The position numbers were made by a program, and so were the translations under genes. From Labilibacter marinus (GTDB lineage Bacteria > Bacteroidota > Bacteroidia > Bacteroidales > Marinilabiliaceae): a stretch of 64,000 bases of DNA. Below the pieces are notes generated by a model. That model did not search any database. It saw only the letters and a program-made list of their open reading frames with translations, and was not told the DNA's origin. This document shows, piece after piece, positions 9,324 to 19,745 of the stretch (its first letter is position 1; the number at the start of each line of letters is the position of its first letter). The DNA lies in NCBI RefSeq assembly GCF_001659685.2, contig NZ_LXYE02000012.1, positions 240,223-304,222 of the forward strand, written 5' to 3'.

Positions 9324-11073
9324 AACCACCGGTGTTGTTGCCGGTATTATTGCCAACCTTGTAATTGTAGAGGTTGAAGGTCCTGTGGCCCAAAACGAAA
9401 TTTGTTTTATTCAGCATCCAGAAAGTAACCTGATGGCTGAGGTAATTAAAATTTTGGGTAAAAATGTTTATGTACAGGTCTTTGAGAGCACCCGTGGATT
9501 AAAGATTGGAACCAAGGTGGAATTTGAAGGTCACTTATTAGAAGTGACGTTAGGGCCTGGAATCCTCTCAAGAAACTACGATGGTCTTCAAAACGATTTA
9601 GATAAGATGGATGGTGTATTTCTGAAAAGAGGAGATTACACCGATCCGTTAAATAGAGAGAAAAAGTGGGACTGGACGCCGATTGCCAAAGCTGGTGAAG
9701 AGGTAAGTGCAGGTTCTTGGTTAGGCGAAGTTCCTGAAAACGGAATGCCACACCGTATTATGGTTCCTTTTAAATTTGAGGGAAAGTATACCGTAAAAAG
9801 TGTGGTTGAAGCTGGAGCTTATACCGTTGATAATGTGATTGCCACGGTAACCGATAAAGAAGGTAATGACATTGACTTAACCATGGTTCAAAAATGGCCT
9901 GTTAAAATGGCTGTTAAAGCTTATAACGAAAAACCACGTCCTTTTAAATTATTAGAGACAGGTATTCGTACCATGGATACGCTTAATCCAATAGCAGAAG
10001 GAGGAACTGGATTTATCCCTGGACCTTTCGGAACTGGAAAAACAGTATTACAGCATGCCATTTCTAAATATGCAGAGGCGGATATTGTAATTATTGCAGC
10101 TTGTGGTGAACGTGCTAACGAGGTGGTAGAAATCTTTACCGAATTTCCAGAGTTGGAGGATCCGCGTACAGGTCGCAAGTTAATTGAGCGTACTACTATT
10201 ATTGCCAACACTTCTAACATGCCAGTTGCGGCACGTGAAGCATCTGTATATACTGCCATGACATTGGGTGAGTATTATCGCTCGATGGGACTTAGGGTGT
10301 TACTAATGGCCGATTCAACATCGCGTTGGGCGCAAGCACTTCGTGAAATGAGTAACCGTTTAGAGGAACTTCCTGGGCCTGATGCCTTCCCGATGGATTT
10401 AACGGCAATTATTACTAGTTTCTATGCACGCGCTGGATTCGTATACTTAAATAATGGTGAATCTGGTTCTATTACTTTTATCGGAACAGTATCACCAGCA
10501 GGAGGTAACTTAAAAGAGCCTGTAACAGAATCTACACGTAAAGCAGCACGTTGTTTTTATGGTCTAAACCAAGAGCGTGCCGATAGTAAGCGTTATCCAG
10601 CCATCGATCCTATTGATAGTTACTCAAAGTATTTAGAGTATCCTGAATTGGTGGAGTATTTAACCAAGAATATCAGTGAAGATTGGCTTGATAAAGTGAT
10701 GCATACCAAAACATTATTATTGCGTGGTCGCGAGGCTCAGGAGCAAATTAATATTTTGGGTGATGATGGTGTTCCTTTGGAATTTCATGAACGTTTCTGG
10801 AATTCGGAACTGATTGATGGTGTTATTCTTCAGCAAGATTCTTTTGATAAAATTGATGCCAACTGTCCGTTAGATCGTCAAAAATATATGCTTGAAAAGG
10901 TTTTAGATATCACTGAAAAGAAATTTAGTTTCGATTCTTTCGAAGATGTGAATGGTTTCTTTAAGCGTATCATCAACGAATTAAAGCAAATGAATTATTC
11001 GGAGTGGAATTCGGATAAATTTAAAGCATATGAGAGCGAACTGGAAACGATTATGAAAGAACGCTTAAATTAA
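9307..11073 (+). CDS. atpA: V/A-type ATPase catalytic subunit A
   Basis: Catalytic nucleotide-binding subunit (588 aa, normal length). Walker A is GPFGTGKT at residues 239-246, preceded by the A-specific non-homologous insertion region (about 110-190). The conserved ACGERANEV segment and LLMADSTSRWAQALREMSNRLEELPGPDAFP follow. The ATG lies inside the end of the DUF2764 gene (17-bp overlap), and the B gene follows within about 10 bp, so expression is tightly coupled. Confidence 0.98.
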   Translation: MERKNKTTGVVAGIIANLVIVEVEGPVAQNEICFIQHPESNLMAEVIKILGKNVYVQVFESTRGLKIGTKVEFEGHLLEVTLGPGILSRNYDGLQNDLDKMDGVFLKRGDYTDPLNREKKWDWTPIAKAGEEVSAGSWLGEVPENGMPHRIMVPFKFEGKYTVKSVVEAGAYTVDNVIATVTDKEGNDIDLTMVQKWPVKMAVKAYNEKPRPFKLLETGIRTMDTLNPIAEGGTGFIPGPFGTGKTVLQHAISKYAEADIVIIAACGERANEVVEIFTEFPELEDPRTGRKLIERTTIIANTSNMPVAAREASVYTAMTLGEYYRSMGLRVLLMADSTSRWAQALREMSNRLEELPGPDAFPMDLTAIITSFYARAGFVYLNNGESGSITFIGTVSPAGGNLKEPVTESTRKAARCFYGLNQERADSKRYPAIDPIDSYSKYLEYPELVEYLTKNISEDWLDKVMHTKTLLLRGREAQEQINILGDDGVPLEFHERFWNSELIDGVILQQDSFDKIDANCPLDRQKYMLEKVLDITEKKFSFDSFEDVNGFFKRIINELKQMNYSEWNSDKFKAYESELETIMKERLN

Positions 11074-11083
11074 TTTGGAAACT

Positions 11084-12403
11084 ATGGAAACTCAAGCATT
11101 TCAAAAAGTATATACTAAGATATTGAACCTGACCAAGGCAACGGTTACACTCAAAGCTACTGATGTTGGTAATGAGGAAATGGCAATGGTACATGGCCGT
11201 ATGGGACAGGTAGTAAAGATCATGGGCGATGAGGTTATTCTTCAGGTTTTTGCCGGTACAGAAGGTATTCCGACAAATGCCGAAGTGGTATTTTTGGGTC
11301 ATTCGCCTCAATTAAAAGTTGGAGATCAGTTAGCGGGTCGTTTTTTCAATGCTTTTGGAGATCCTATTGATGGAGGTCCAGATGTAGAAGGACGAATTAT
11401 CGAAACAGGTGGTCCTTCTGTGAACCCCGTTCGTAGAAAGCAACCATCTGACCTTATTGCAACGGGTATTGCTGGTATCGACTTAAATAACTCACTGGTA
11501 ACAGGACAAAAAATTCCATTTTTTGCCGATCCAGATCAGCCTTACAACCAGGTAATGGCTAATGTGGCATTAAGAGCCGAAGCTGATAAAATTATACTAG
11601 GAGGTATGGGATTATCTAACGATGATTACCTATATTTTAAAAATGTATTTGATAACGCAGGAGCGTTGGATCGTATTGTAAGTTTTGTAAACACTACGGA
11701 TGATCCACCAGTAGAGCGATTATTGATTCCTGATATGGCACTTTCTGCAGCCGAATATTTCGCTGAGGAAAAGCAACAAAAAGTGTTGGTTCTTTTAACC
11801 GATATGACTTTGTTTGCTGATGCTTTATCTATTGTTTCGAATCGTATGGATCAGATACCTTCTAAGGATAGTATGCCGGGTTCATTATATTCAGATTTAG
11901 CACGTATCTACGAAAAAGCGGTGCAGTTCCCTCATGGTGGTTCAATAACCATTATTGCGGTGACCACACTTAATGGTGGAGATATTACACACGCTATTCC
12001 TGATAATACGGGTTATATTACAGAAGGGCAGTTGTTCTTACGTATGGATTCTGATGTAGGTAAAGTAATTGTAGATCCATTCCGAAGTTTATCTCGTTTG
12101 AAGCAGTTGGTTATCGGAAAGCAAACACGCGAAGATCATCCTCAGGTGATGAATGCCGCGATTCGTTTATACGCCGATGCTGCCAATGCAAAAACCAAGC
12201 AGGATAATGGTTTTGATTTAACGGATTATGATGAGCGTACGCTGAAGTTTGCAAGGGCGTATTCAGAACAGATTCTGGCCGTTGATATTAATATCGATAC
12301 AGAAAAGATGTTAGATACTACTTGGGAATTATTTCAAGATAACTTTGCTCGTGAAGAAGTGGTAGTGCGTCAGGAATTTGTAGATAAATACTGGAAAAAA
12401 TAA
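11084..12403 (+). CDS. atpB: V/A-type ATPase regulatory subunit B
   Basis: Non-catalytic nucleotide-binding subunit, 439 aa from the ATG at 11084. An in-frame TTG at 11075 would add only MET and is less likely. It has the B-type body without a P-loop: QKIPFFADPDQPYNQ replaces Walker A. The VLVLLTDMTLFADALSIVSNRMDQIPSKDSMPGSLYSDLARIYEKA region is conserved. It forms the A3B3 hexamer with the preceding gene product. Confidence 0.97.
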   Translation: METQAFQKVYTKILNLTKATVTLKATDVGNEEMAMVHGRMGQVVKIMGDEVILQVFAGTEGIPTNAEVVFLGHSPQLKVGDQLAGRFFNAFGDPIDGGPDVEGRIIETGGPSVNPVRRKQPSDLIATGIAGIDLNNSLVTGQKIPFFADPDQPYNQVMANVALRAEADKIILGGMGLSNDDYLYFKNVFDNAGALDRIVSFVNTTDDPPVERLLIPDMALSAAEYFAEEKQQKVLVLLTDMTLFADALSIVSNRMDQIPSKDSMPGSLYSDLARIYEKAVQFPHGGSITIIAVTTLNGGDITHAIPDNTGYITEGQLFLRMDSDVGKVIVDPFRSLSRLKQLVIGKQTREDHPQVMNAAIRLYADAANAKTKQDNGFDLTDYDERTLKFARAYSEQILAVDINIDTEKMLDTTWELFQDNFAREEVVVRQEFVDKYWKK

Positions 12404-12473
12404 GTACTAAGTTTAAAGTTAAAAGTACAAATGCTTTCAACTTTAAAACTTTAGTAACTTTCAACTTAAGAAT
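12404..12473. repeat. AT-rich palindromic spacer inside the ATPase operon
   Basis: The only sizeable gap (70 bp) between B and D is made of alternating TTTAAAGTT and AACTTTAAA-type words (AAGTTTAAAGTTAAAAGT on the left, ACTTTCAACTT on the right). They can pair as an imperfect hairpin. Similar words occur in other spacers of this window (about 59039-59080). Confidence 0.45.
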
Positions 12474-13085
12474 ATGGCCTTAAAGTTTCAATATAACAAA
12501 ACCTCTCAGCAGCAGATGGATAAGCAGCTCAAAGTACGAGTGCGAGCTTTGCCTACGCTTCAAAATAAAGAAGCGGCGTTGCGTATTGAGGTGAAAAGAG
12601 CAAAAAAACGAGCCGATGAGCTCGGGCACGAACTTGAAACCAAAACGGCTGATTTAGATAAAATATCAAGATTGTGGGGCGAATTTGACCAGCAAGCCAT
12701 TTCTATTGAAGATGTGGTGCTGGAAAGCAAAAAAATTGCAGGTGTTCAAACCCCAGTACTAGTAGATGTTGTATTTAAAAAAGAGCCGTTTGCACTTTTT
12801 AGTAAGCCTGTATGGTTTTTAGACGGAGTTAAAATTATTGAAAGTCTGGCAAAAATAGCCATCGAGCGCGAGGTCTTCCTCCGTAAAATGGTATTGTTAG
12901 ATGTAGCCCGTAAAAAAACTACGCAAAAGGTTAACTTATACGAAAAGGTTCAAATACCCGGTTTTAAAGATGCCATCAGAAAGATTAAACGATTCCTTGA
13001 GGATGAGGAGAACCTTTCTAAGTCGGCACAAAAAATCGTAAAAACGCGTCAACAGTTACAAAAAGAAAAGGAGGTTGAATCATGA
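12474..13085 (+). CDS. atpD: V/A-type ATPase subunit D
   Basis: Central rotor shaft, 203 aa. It has the family N-terminal helix (FQYNKTSQQQMDKQLKVRVRALPTLQNKEAALRIE), a middle globular part and a long C-terminal helix (KRFLEDEENLSKSAQKIVKTRQQLQKEKE), the antiparallel coiled coil expected inside A3B3. Its stop overlaps the start of the I gene by 4 bp (ATGA). Confidence 0.93.
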   Translation: MALKFQYNKTSQQQMDKQLKVRVRALPTLQNKEAALRIEVKRAKKRADELGHELETKTADLDKISRLWGEFDQQAISIEDVVLESKKIAGVQTPVLVDVVFKKEPFALFSKPVWFLDGVKIIESLAKIAIEREVFLRKMVLLDVARKKTTQKVNLYEKVQIPGFKDAIRKIKRFLEDEENLSKSAQKIVKTRQQLQKEKEVES

Positions 13086-14899
13086 TTGAATCGATGAAGA
13101 AATTCTCGTTACTGATTTACCACGCCGAATATGCCAATATCCTGGATAAATTAAGGAGCCTTGGAGTGTTACATGTTGAAATGGGCGAAAGTGAATTGAG
13201 CACAGAGAATAGTGCTAAACTCACTAAAATAAATCATCTGAAAGGCTTAATGCAGGAGATGGATTCTCGCAGAAGCGAAGATGAGGTTGAACCTATAATT
13301 ACAGATGGAGATGAGTTGATAAAGCTGATTGAAGACAATAATCATGAAGACAATAGGCTGACTCAAGAAATCTTCTCCCTAGAAAAGGAAAAAGAAAGCA
13401 TTTCGCCTTGGGGTAATTTTAACCCGGAAAGTATTGAAGGAATTAAAAATGCGGGTTATCAAATTCAGTTTTTAATTTGTGATGAAAAAAACTGGGATGA
13501 GCAATGGCGTGATGTGGCAGATATTGAATTGGTGAATCAGGAAAATGGTGAGATGTTTATGCTCGCTATTTCTAAGGGTGATAAATTATCACATGCCAAT
13601 TTAGATGAAGTAAAACTAGAGCAACCTCTTTCATATTTTGAAAAACTAATTCAAGATAAAAAGGATGAGTTGGCTAAAGTTGAAAAGCAATTAGATGATC
13701 TAAGTTTGTATGCTAACAAAGTATTGAAGCAAAGCATCAGTCAGTTGCAAACAGAAATAGACTACTCTAAAGTTTATGGTAGTGGCGAAAAAGTAGTTGA
13801 CGATAAGTTGGTTGTTTTAAGCGGTTGGGTACCAACAAAAGGGCACGAAGACTTTGAAAAGGAATTGGAAACAGAAGCGGTTGTTTATACCATGGATGCG
13901 CCAACACCTGAGGATTCGATGCCTATCAAACTAAAGAATAGCAAATTTGCTCGTCTGTTTGAATCTATTGGAGAGTTATATACTTTACCAAATCACAAAG
14001 AGCTGGATTTAACACCATTCTTTGCACCATTCTATATGTTATTCTTCGGTTTCTGTTTAGGAGATGCCGGTTATGGATTACTGATAGTATTAGGTACTTT
14101 GTTTGGATTAACAAAAGCAAAGCCAAAGGTAAAACCCTTGTTGTGGTTAGGATTTTTCCTTGGAGTTTCTACTACTATTATGGGAATTCTAGGGGGAACA
14201 TTCTTTGGAGTAATGTTTGGTTTAGATGCTGACGGACAACCTTTACAACATGTAGCTTGGTTGCACAATTATCAACAATGGGTACTGAATACCGATAACT
14301 TAATGATTCTTTCGTTAGTATTGGGTTATATTCAAGTCATCTTTGGAATGATACTGAAATCAGTGAACTTAGCTAGAGTATATGGATTTAAGTATTCTAT
14401 ATCTCAAATTGGATGGACTATCATCGTTGCTATCGCTATTCCTGCTTATGGTTTAGGAATGCAAGAAATGATAGACGCTGGTTTGGCAAATCAAATTGCT
14501 ATAGCTGCTGCTGTTATTGGAGGTATACCTGCCTTATTGTACAATTCACCAGGTAAAAATATTCTATTGAATTTTGGAACTGGATTGTGGGATACTTATG
14601 GTATGGCTTCTGGTTTATTGGGTGATGTACTCTCGTACATTCGTTTATTTGCCTTAGGATTATCCAGTGCTATTTTAGGTAGCGTGTTTAACTCTTTGGC
14701 AATGGATTTAAGTCCTGATACAATCATTTTAAGGCAATTAGTAATGGTGTTGATTTTAGCCTTTGGGCATAGCTTAAATATCTTTATGGCCTTGTTAGGG
14801 TCGTTTGTACATCCATTGCGATTAACATTTGTAGAGTTTTATAAAAATGCCGGTTTTGAAGGTGGCGGCCATAAATACGAACCCTTCTCATCAAAGTAA
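13082..14899 (+). CDS. atpI: V/A-type ATPase membrane subunit I (a-type)
   Basis: Membrane stator subunit, 605 aa. The N-terminal cytosolic half (1-~300) has coiled coils; the C-terminal half has about seven to eight TM helices. The essential stator arginine is R521 in SYIRLFALGLSSAILG, which interacts with the proteolipid carboxylate. The FYMLFFGFCLGDAGYG motif at the first TM is typical. ATGA overlap with D and 44 bp to the K gene. Confidence 0.96.
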   Translation: MIESMKKFSLLIYHAEYANILDKLRSLGVLHVEMGESELSTENSAKLTKINHLKGLMQEMDSRRSEDEVEPIITDGDELIKLIEDNNHEDNRLTQEIFSLEKEKESISPWGNFNPESIEGIKNAGYQIQFLICDEKNWDEQWRDVADIELVNQENGEMFMLAISKGDKLSHANLDEVKLEQPLSYFEKLIQDKKDELAKVEKQLDDLSLYANKVLKQSISQLQTEIDYSKVYGSGEKVVDDKLVVLSGWVPTKGHEDFEKELETEAVVYTMDAPTPEDSMPIKLKNSKFARLFESIGELYTLPNHKELDLTPFFAPFYMLFFGFCLGDAGYGLLIVLGTLFGLTKAKPKVKPLLWLGFFLGVSTTIMGILGGTFFGVMFGLDADGQPLQHVAWLHNYQQWVLNTDNLMILSLVLGYIQVIFGMILKSVNLARVYGFKYSISQIGWTIIVAIAIPAYGLGMQEMIDAGLANQIAIAAAVIGGIPALLYNSPGKNILLNFGTGLWDTYGMASGLLGDVLSYIRLFALGLSSAILGSVFNSLAMDLSPDTIILRQLVMVLILAFGHSLNIFMALLGSFVHPLRLTFVEFYKNAGFEGGGHKYEPFSSK

Positions 14900-14922
14900 A
14901 TAAACAATTTTTAAAATAATAA

Positions 14923-15396
<474 letters not shown>

Positions 15397-15425
15397 TTAA
15401 AATATACATTTACAGTTAGATATAG

Positions 15426-15454
15426 AACCGATGGCGACAGTCATCGGTTTTTTT
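15426..15454 (+). terminator. Rho-independent terminator of the ATPase operon
   Basis: AACCGATG (15426-15433) / CATCGGTT (15442-15449), perfect 8-bp stem with an 8-nt loop, followed by T7. Confidence 0.92.
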
Positions 15455-15482
15455 ATTTTATAAAGTGAAGGGGTTAATGTTC

Positions 15483-16073
15483 TCATGTTTTTAGCCAGCC
15501 TGTAACGCTACTCCGCGATACATTTGACAAAAGAACTTCGTGAGGTAATTCGTTACTTTTGAAAAAAACACATTTCTTATTTTCGGGAGATATCAATTGA
15601 ATACCACTTTCTTGATATACTTTAAGTTCGCCACCGTCTGCAGTTGTCCACCCTTCGTTTAAATACATAATCATTGTAAAAACTCTACGATCATCTGATT
15701 TAAACTGATCGATATGTTTCTGATAAAAAGTCCCTTTTTCGTATAAAGCATAATGAAATTCATGACTTTTGATTCCTGTATAACAAGTGTTATTTAAATA
15801 CTTAACAAAGGAATCTATTAAATCAAAAAACTCATTCTCATAGATGTTGTCATGAGCTCTGTCTAACCAGAAAATTTTATCGCTCCTGATCTCCTTGTTA
15901 TAATTAAGTAGACGATCATTGCCAATGCCAGCTGTTATTAAATCTTCATTTTTATATAAGTTTAATAAGTTCGACTTTAGGTGAGAAGCTAATTCTGTAC
16001 TCAAAAAATCATTTGATATACCTACACGCTTTTCTAAAAAACATGAGATGATTTCTTCAAAATTTGAATGCAT
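15483..16073 (-). CDS. 2-oxoglutarate/Fe(II)-dependent oxygenase (SM-20/prolyl hydroxylase-like)
   Basis: 196 aa soluble dioxygenase. The double-stranded beta-helix carries the metal facial triad H120-x-D122 (KHIDQF) and H178 (LPHEVL), and R187 is the candidate 2-oxoglutarate-binding basic residue. The MIMYLNEGW and DGGELKVY segments are typical of the SM-20/PKHD group. The substrate (protein side chain or small molecule) is not predictable. Single gene, convergent with the ATPase operon. Confidence 0.87.
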   Translation of the reverse strand: MHSNFEEIISCFLEKRVGISNDFLSTELASHLKSNLLNLYKNEDLITAGIGNDRLLNYNKEIRSDKIFWLDRAHDNIYENEFFDLIDSFVKYLNNTCYTGIKSHEFHYALYEKGTFYQKHIDQFKSDDRRVFTMIMYLNEGWTTADGGELKVYQESGIQLISPENKKCVFFKSNELPHEVLLSNVSRSSVTGWLKT

Positions 16074-16248
16074 TAGTTAAGTGCAAAAACTAATGAAAAG
16101 TGGCTAGCGTTGCTTTGTAGTTTCATGAATTATCTTTTTAGATAAAGACAATTCGTTTTAAGGCAAAGAGGCTTTAAGTTTAGGTTATAAACTTAGACTA
16201 AATAAACGAAGAAGTAGGATAATGCTGAGTTTATTTATGTAGCAAGCT

Positions 16249-18246
16249 TTATTTCTGTCTAGCTAAGGGTAATTCAAAGCTAAATGTCGACCCTTTACCT
16301 ATTTCACTTGAAGCTGTAATTGTTCCTTTGTGTCTTTCAACAAACTCTTTACAAATTAATAACCCTAATCCAGAGCCTTTTTCTTGCTCGGTGCCAGGGC
16401 TGGTTACATTAGAGGATAAAGTGAATAATTCTCTCATGATCTCCTCACTAATGCCTATTCCATTGTCACTTACATTAATAGTTACAAAACCATTGGATTG
16501 ATCTTGGTTATTGCTGATTTCAATGCTTCCTCCGATATGTGTGAACTTTATTGCGTTAGAAATTAGGTTTCGCAGTATAGTACTTACCATGTTTTTATCG
16601 GCATTAACTATTAGTTCAGAATTTACCTGGTTTGTAATTTCAATGTGTTTTTGTATATGAAGATCTTGGATAGAACATAGAGATTCCGTAATAAGATCTA
16701 ATAAGTTTAGGTTTTCTGGCGAAAAACTAATGTTATTTCGTTCTGAGTTGGACCAGATAAGCAGATTTTCTAGAAGGTTGTGACTATTGTGTAAGCCATC
16801 TTTTAGTGTTCTGATATATTTAATTTTATCCTCCTCAGAATGATTATCGTAATCTCCAATGAGTATTTCGGATAAACCCAATAAGGAGTTAAAAGGAGAT
16901 CTTAAATCATGAGCAATGATAGAGAAAAACTTATCTTTAGTGGCTACCACTTCTTTAAGCTCATAATTTACGCTCTTTAAATTTTCTGTACGTTTGCTCA
17001 CCTCTTGTTCAAGAATTTCATTCTGCTTTTTTACAATTCTTTCATTTTCTCTCAAGCTGTCCATTAATTGCTGTTGAGCAGTTATTTTTTCTCTCTCTCG
17101 CCTATTGTTTTCCCATTCTGTTCGTTTAGATAATAAGAAGGATAAGATGAGTGCCTCCATTAAAGTAGCTAATGCGACATGACTTAATCCAAAAATATAC
17201 TTAGGCGAACCTGTTTGAATATAAATGGCTTCCGTAACAACGAGTATAAAATAAATTAAATACGCTAAGGCAAAATAATAACCTAACCTGTTTCCTTTTC
17301 GTCCTACCAATAAACCTAAATAGCCCATCAGGAAAAAGGAAATCATAGCATGAATAGTATTTACTAATAGGGCTGTACTTGTAGGTAATGCGAATCGGAT
17401 AAAAATATAAGCGTAAAAGTAAATGATGATGTATTTTACAATGCCATAGGTCTTGGGTATATACTTTTTTGCATCAATAAAAAACACACAATAGGTGGTT
17501 TGTACAGCTACTCCAACGGTTGGAATAAATACATACCAGAACATCAAATCTACTTTAGGTATTAGGTAGATAATGAAGCCATCCAACACGAATAATGCAT
17601 AACAACTATATAATATAACCACCAATGCATAAAATAGATACATCCTGTCACGTAGGGAAAAGAAAAAGAACAAGTTTGTGATAATTACAAATAGCATCAT
17701 CCCTAAATAGATACCATAAGATATTTTTTGGTGGTAGCTATTAATTGAATGCTCTGATTTTTCTAGAATTTTAATAGGTAGGGGGTGAGTATTTGAAAGT
17801 ACTCTTAAATAATATTCTCTTTCTCCTTTGGGGAGGGAATAAACTTGAAAATGATGTTTTATATCTCTTTCATCAACAGGAGTGTGATATCCTATTTTTG
17901 AATGAGTTACTTTGCCCGAATCATTATAGTAATAGAGTTCACATACCGAAGGGCCTGCTGTGGCTATTTCCAATACCAAGTCTTTGTTAGTATTGTTTTT
18001 AAGTTCAAATTTTAACCAGTAGATAGTTTCTGTGAAACCGAAGTTTATAATCTCAGAATTAGACTTCTTATACTTCGACCAGAAAGCAGGTGAGCTTGCT
18101 TCGTTAAAAGAAAGTTCTCCATCTTTATCTTTCATAATTTCTATAGCCTTACCAATGTTAATCTCCTTACTCTGAGATTGCCAGTCGATTGGTGTAGCTA
18201 TAACATTAATAGACAATAGTATTATTAATAATGCTATGCTCTTCAT
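16249..18246 (-). CDS. 7TMR-DISM sensor histidine kinase
   Basis: 665 aa membrane histidine kinase. After a signal peptide comes a periplasmic 7TMR-DISMED2-type beta-sandwich (about 30-170), often linked to carbohydrate or other small ligand sensing, then a 7TMR-DISM seven-helix region (~175-385) and a coiled coil (390-435). The HisKA domain has phospho-acceptor H446 in FSIIAHDLRSPFNSLLG, and the HATPase domain shows NLISNAIKFT, DNGIGI and GSGLGL. No receiver domain and no response regulator gene lie next to it, so the partner is elsewhere. Confidence 0.95.
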   Translation of the reverse strand: MKSIALLIILLSINVIATPIDWQSQSKEINIGKAIEIMKDKDGELSFNEASSPAFWSKYKKSNSEIINFGFTETIYWLKFELKNNTNKDLVLEIATAGPSVCELYYYNDSGKVTHSKIGYHTPVDERDIKHHFQVYSLPKGEREYYLRVLSNTHPLPIKILEKSEHSINSYHQKISYGIYLGMMLFVIITNLFFFFSLRDRMYLFYALVVILYSCYALFVLDGFIIYLIPKVDLMFWYVFIPTVGVAVQTTYCVFFIDAKKYIPKTYGIVKYIIIYFYAYIFIRFALPTSTALLVNTIHAMISFFLMGYLGLLVGRKGNRLGYYFALAYLIYFILVVTEAIYIQTGSPKYIFGLSHVALATLMEALILSFLLSKRTEWENNRREREKITAQQQLMDSLRENERIVKKQNEILEQEVSKRTENLKSVNYELKEVVATKDKFFSIIAHDLRSPFNSLLGLSEILIGDYDNHSEEDKIKYIRTLKDGLHNSHNLLENLLIWSNSERNNISFSPENLNLLDLITESLCSIQDLHIQKHIEITNQVNSELIVNADKNMVSTILRNLISNAIKFTHIGGSIEISNNQDQSNGFVTINVSDNGIGISEEIMRELFTLSSNVTSPGTEQEKGSGLGLLICKEFVERHKGTITASSEIGKGSTFSFELPLARQK

Positions 18247-18787
18247 TAAAAGGTTTAAATTGCATCTCTAAGATAGTACGCTCAATTGAATAATAAAATC
18301 AATTAGGCGCTTATTTACGCGATTAGTAAATATATCAGGTGCGTCATGTCGACTTATAATGCTTAAGTTGCTTGTTTATCAGTAACTAAGCACTAAACAA
18401 GAAGGCGTAAAATTTGTTCAGTTTAACTTTGTGTTAGTTATGAAATATTATAAATAGATATAATCATAGACGCTAGACAAGAAGAGTATTGCGTTTTAGC
18501 TACCTGATCATGTTATACCAATTTCAATTTAAAGTGATGGATAAGAATTTAAAGCATTAAGGATTTAGACAATGCATAAAATTGTGTCATAGCCATAGCT
18601 ACGATGAAATTTTATAACGAGGTATTAATTCTTAATGGTCAAATTATGTCAATCATTTTGAGTTGATATTGGTATTAGTGATTAAAAATATCATGGTCGA
18701 TATATTATGAATTAAACCTTCTTATTTTAAGTGATTTTATTTTAGTTTGTACTCATTATATAAAATCTCTAACTCATTGAATAAATT
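18247..18787. other. Divergent intergenic region, 541 bp
   Basis: Spacer between the histidine kinase and peptidase genes, which are transcribed away from each other. Apart from the palindromic MITE-like element at 18515-18675 it is AT-rich with no credible open frame. Promoters for both genes must lie here, but no strong consensus was recognised. Confidence 0.6.
18515..18675. repeat. MITE-like palindromic element
   Basis: About 161 bp bounded by 24-bp inverted repeats (18515-18538 and 18652-18675) that match at 20 of 24 positions (ends ATACCAAT / ATTGGTAT). The inside is also self-complementary: ATGGATAAGAATTTAA pairs with TTAATTCTTAATGG, and ATAAAATT...TCAT pairs with ATGAAATTTTAT, so the whole element can fold into one long hairpin. 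It has no coding capacity. This is the pattern of a miniature inverted-repeat transposable element; the mobilising family is unknown. Confidence 0.7.
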
Positions 18788-19663
18788 ATGACTGAACTGT
18801 TGTTGATTGTCTTGGCTATTATAATATTGGTATTCATTATACGTCGTTATAAGCAACCCACTTGGATAATGCCAGAAAAAGACTTTCCCCCTACTTGGAG
18901 AACTATTTTATGTGAAAAGGTAAATTATTACAATCACCTTTCGAAGGAAGAAAAAAGGCAGTTTGAGCATAGAGTGCAGGAGTTTCTGTTAAACTGTAAA
19001 ATTACAGGTGTAGATGTTGAGGTGGATATAACAGATAAGCTATTGGTGGCTTCGAGTGCCATTATTCCCATTTTTAAAATAAGCAATTGGCGTTATTTAA
19101 ATTTAAACGAGGTGTTGTTATATCCAGGTATGTTTAATGAAAAGTTAGAAACATCGGGTGAAGACCGCCGAATTATGGGTATGGTGGGTTCTGGTTATAT
19201 GGAAGGCAAAATGATACTCTCCAAGCCAGCTTTACATCATGGTTTTTCTAATGCCTCGGATAAAAAGAATACAGCCATACATGAGTTCGTACATTTAATA
19301 GACAAGTTAGACGGGAGTACTGATGGAGTTCCTTCTTTGCTATTAGAAAATCAGTATGCCATTCCTTGGCTCGACCTAATTAATAGAAAGATTGAGGAGA
19401 TTTATGAAAAGGATTCGGATATTAATCCGTATGGAGGAACCAATAAGCAGGAGTTTTTTGCGGTGGCCAGCGAGTACTTTTTTGAGCGTCCAAAGTTGTT
19501 AAAACAAAAGCATCCTGAGTTGTATCAATTATTGGAAGAAATCTTTCAGCAGGATTTATCCACAAAAGACTTGACGAAGACCAAAACTCGCTCTGGCAGA
19601 AATAGTCCTTGCCCATGTGGAAGCGGACTAAAGTTTAAAAAGTGTTGTGGGAAAATAGGTTAG
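18788..19663 (+). CDS. M90 family zinc peptidase (MtfA-like) with C-terminal SEC-C motif
   Basis: 291 aa. An N-terminal TM anchor (residues 3-20) is followed by the MtfA/M90 body with the zinc motif HEFVH (H165-H169) in TAIHEFVHLIDKLDG; a distal glutamate is likely in KQEFFAVASEYFFE. The last ~20 residues are a SEC-C zinc-binding motif (SPCPCGSGLKFKKCC), otherwise known from SecA tails. E. coli MtfA affects glucose transport through Mlc, which Bacteroidota lack, so the role here is open. Confidence 0.9.
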   Translation: MTELLLIVLAIIILVFIIRRYKQPTWIMPEKDFPPTWRTILCEKVNYYNHLSKEEKRQFEHRVQEFLLNCKITGVDVEVDITDKLLVASSAIIPIFKISNWRYLNLNEVLLYPGMFNEKLETSGEDRRIMGMVGSGYMEGKMILSKPALHHGFSNASDKKNTAIHEFVHLIDKLDGSTDGVPSLLLENQYAIPWLDLINRKIEEIYEKDSDINPYGGTNKQEFFAVASEYFFERPKLLKQKHPELYQLLEEIFQQDLSTKDLTKTKTRSGRNSPCPCGSGLKFKKCCGKIG

Positions 19664-19745
19664 TATTCTGCAAAGTATTTTGTGTGATATAATTAGTGTT
19701 TTTTATTACAGACTATTAATTACCTTTAGTAAAATCTTAATTTTT

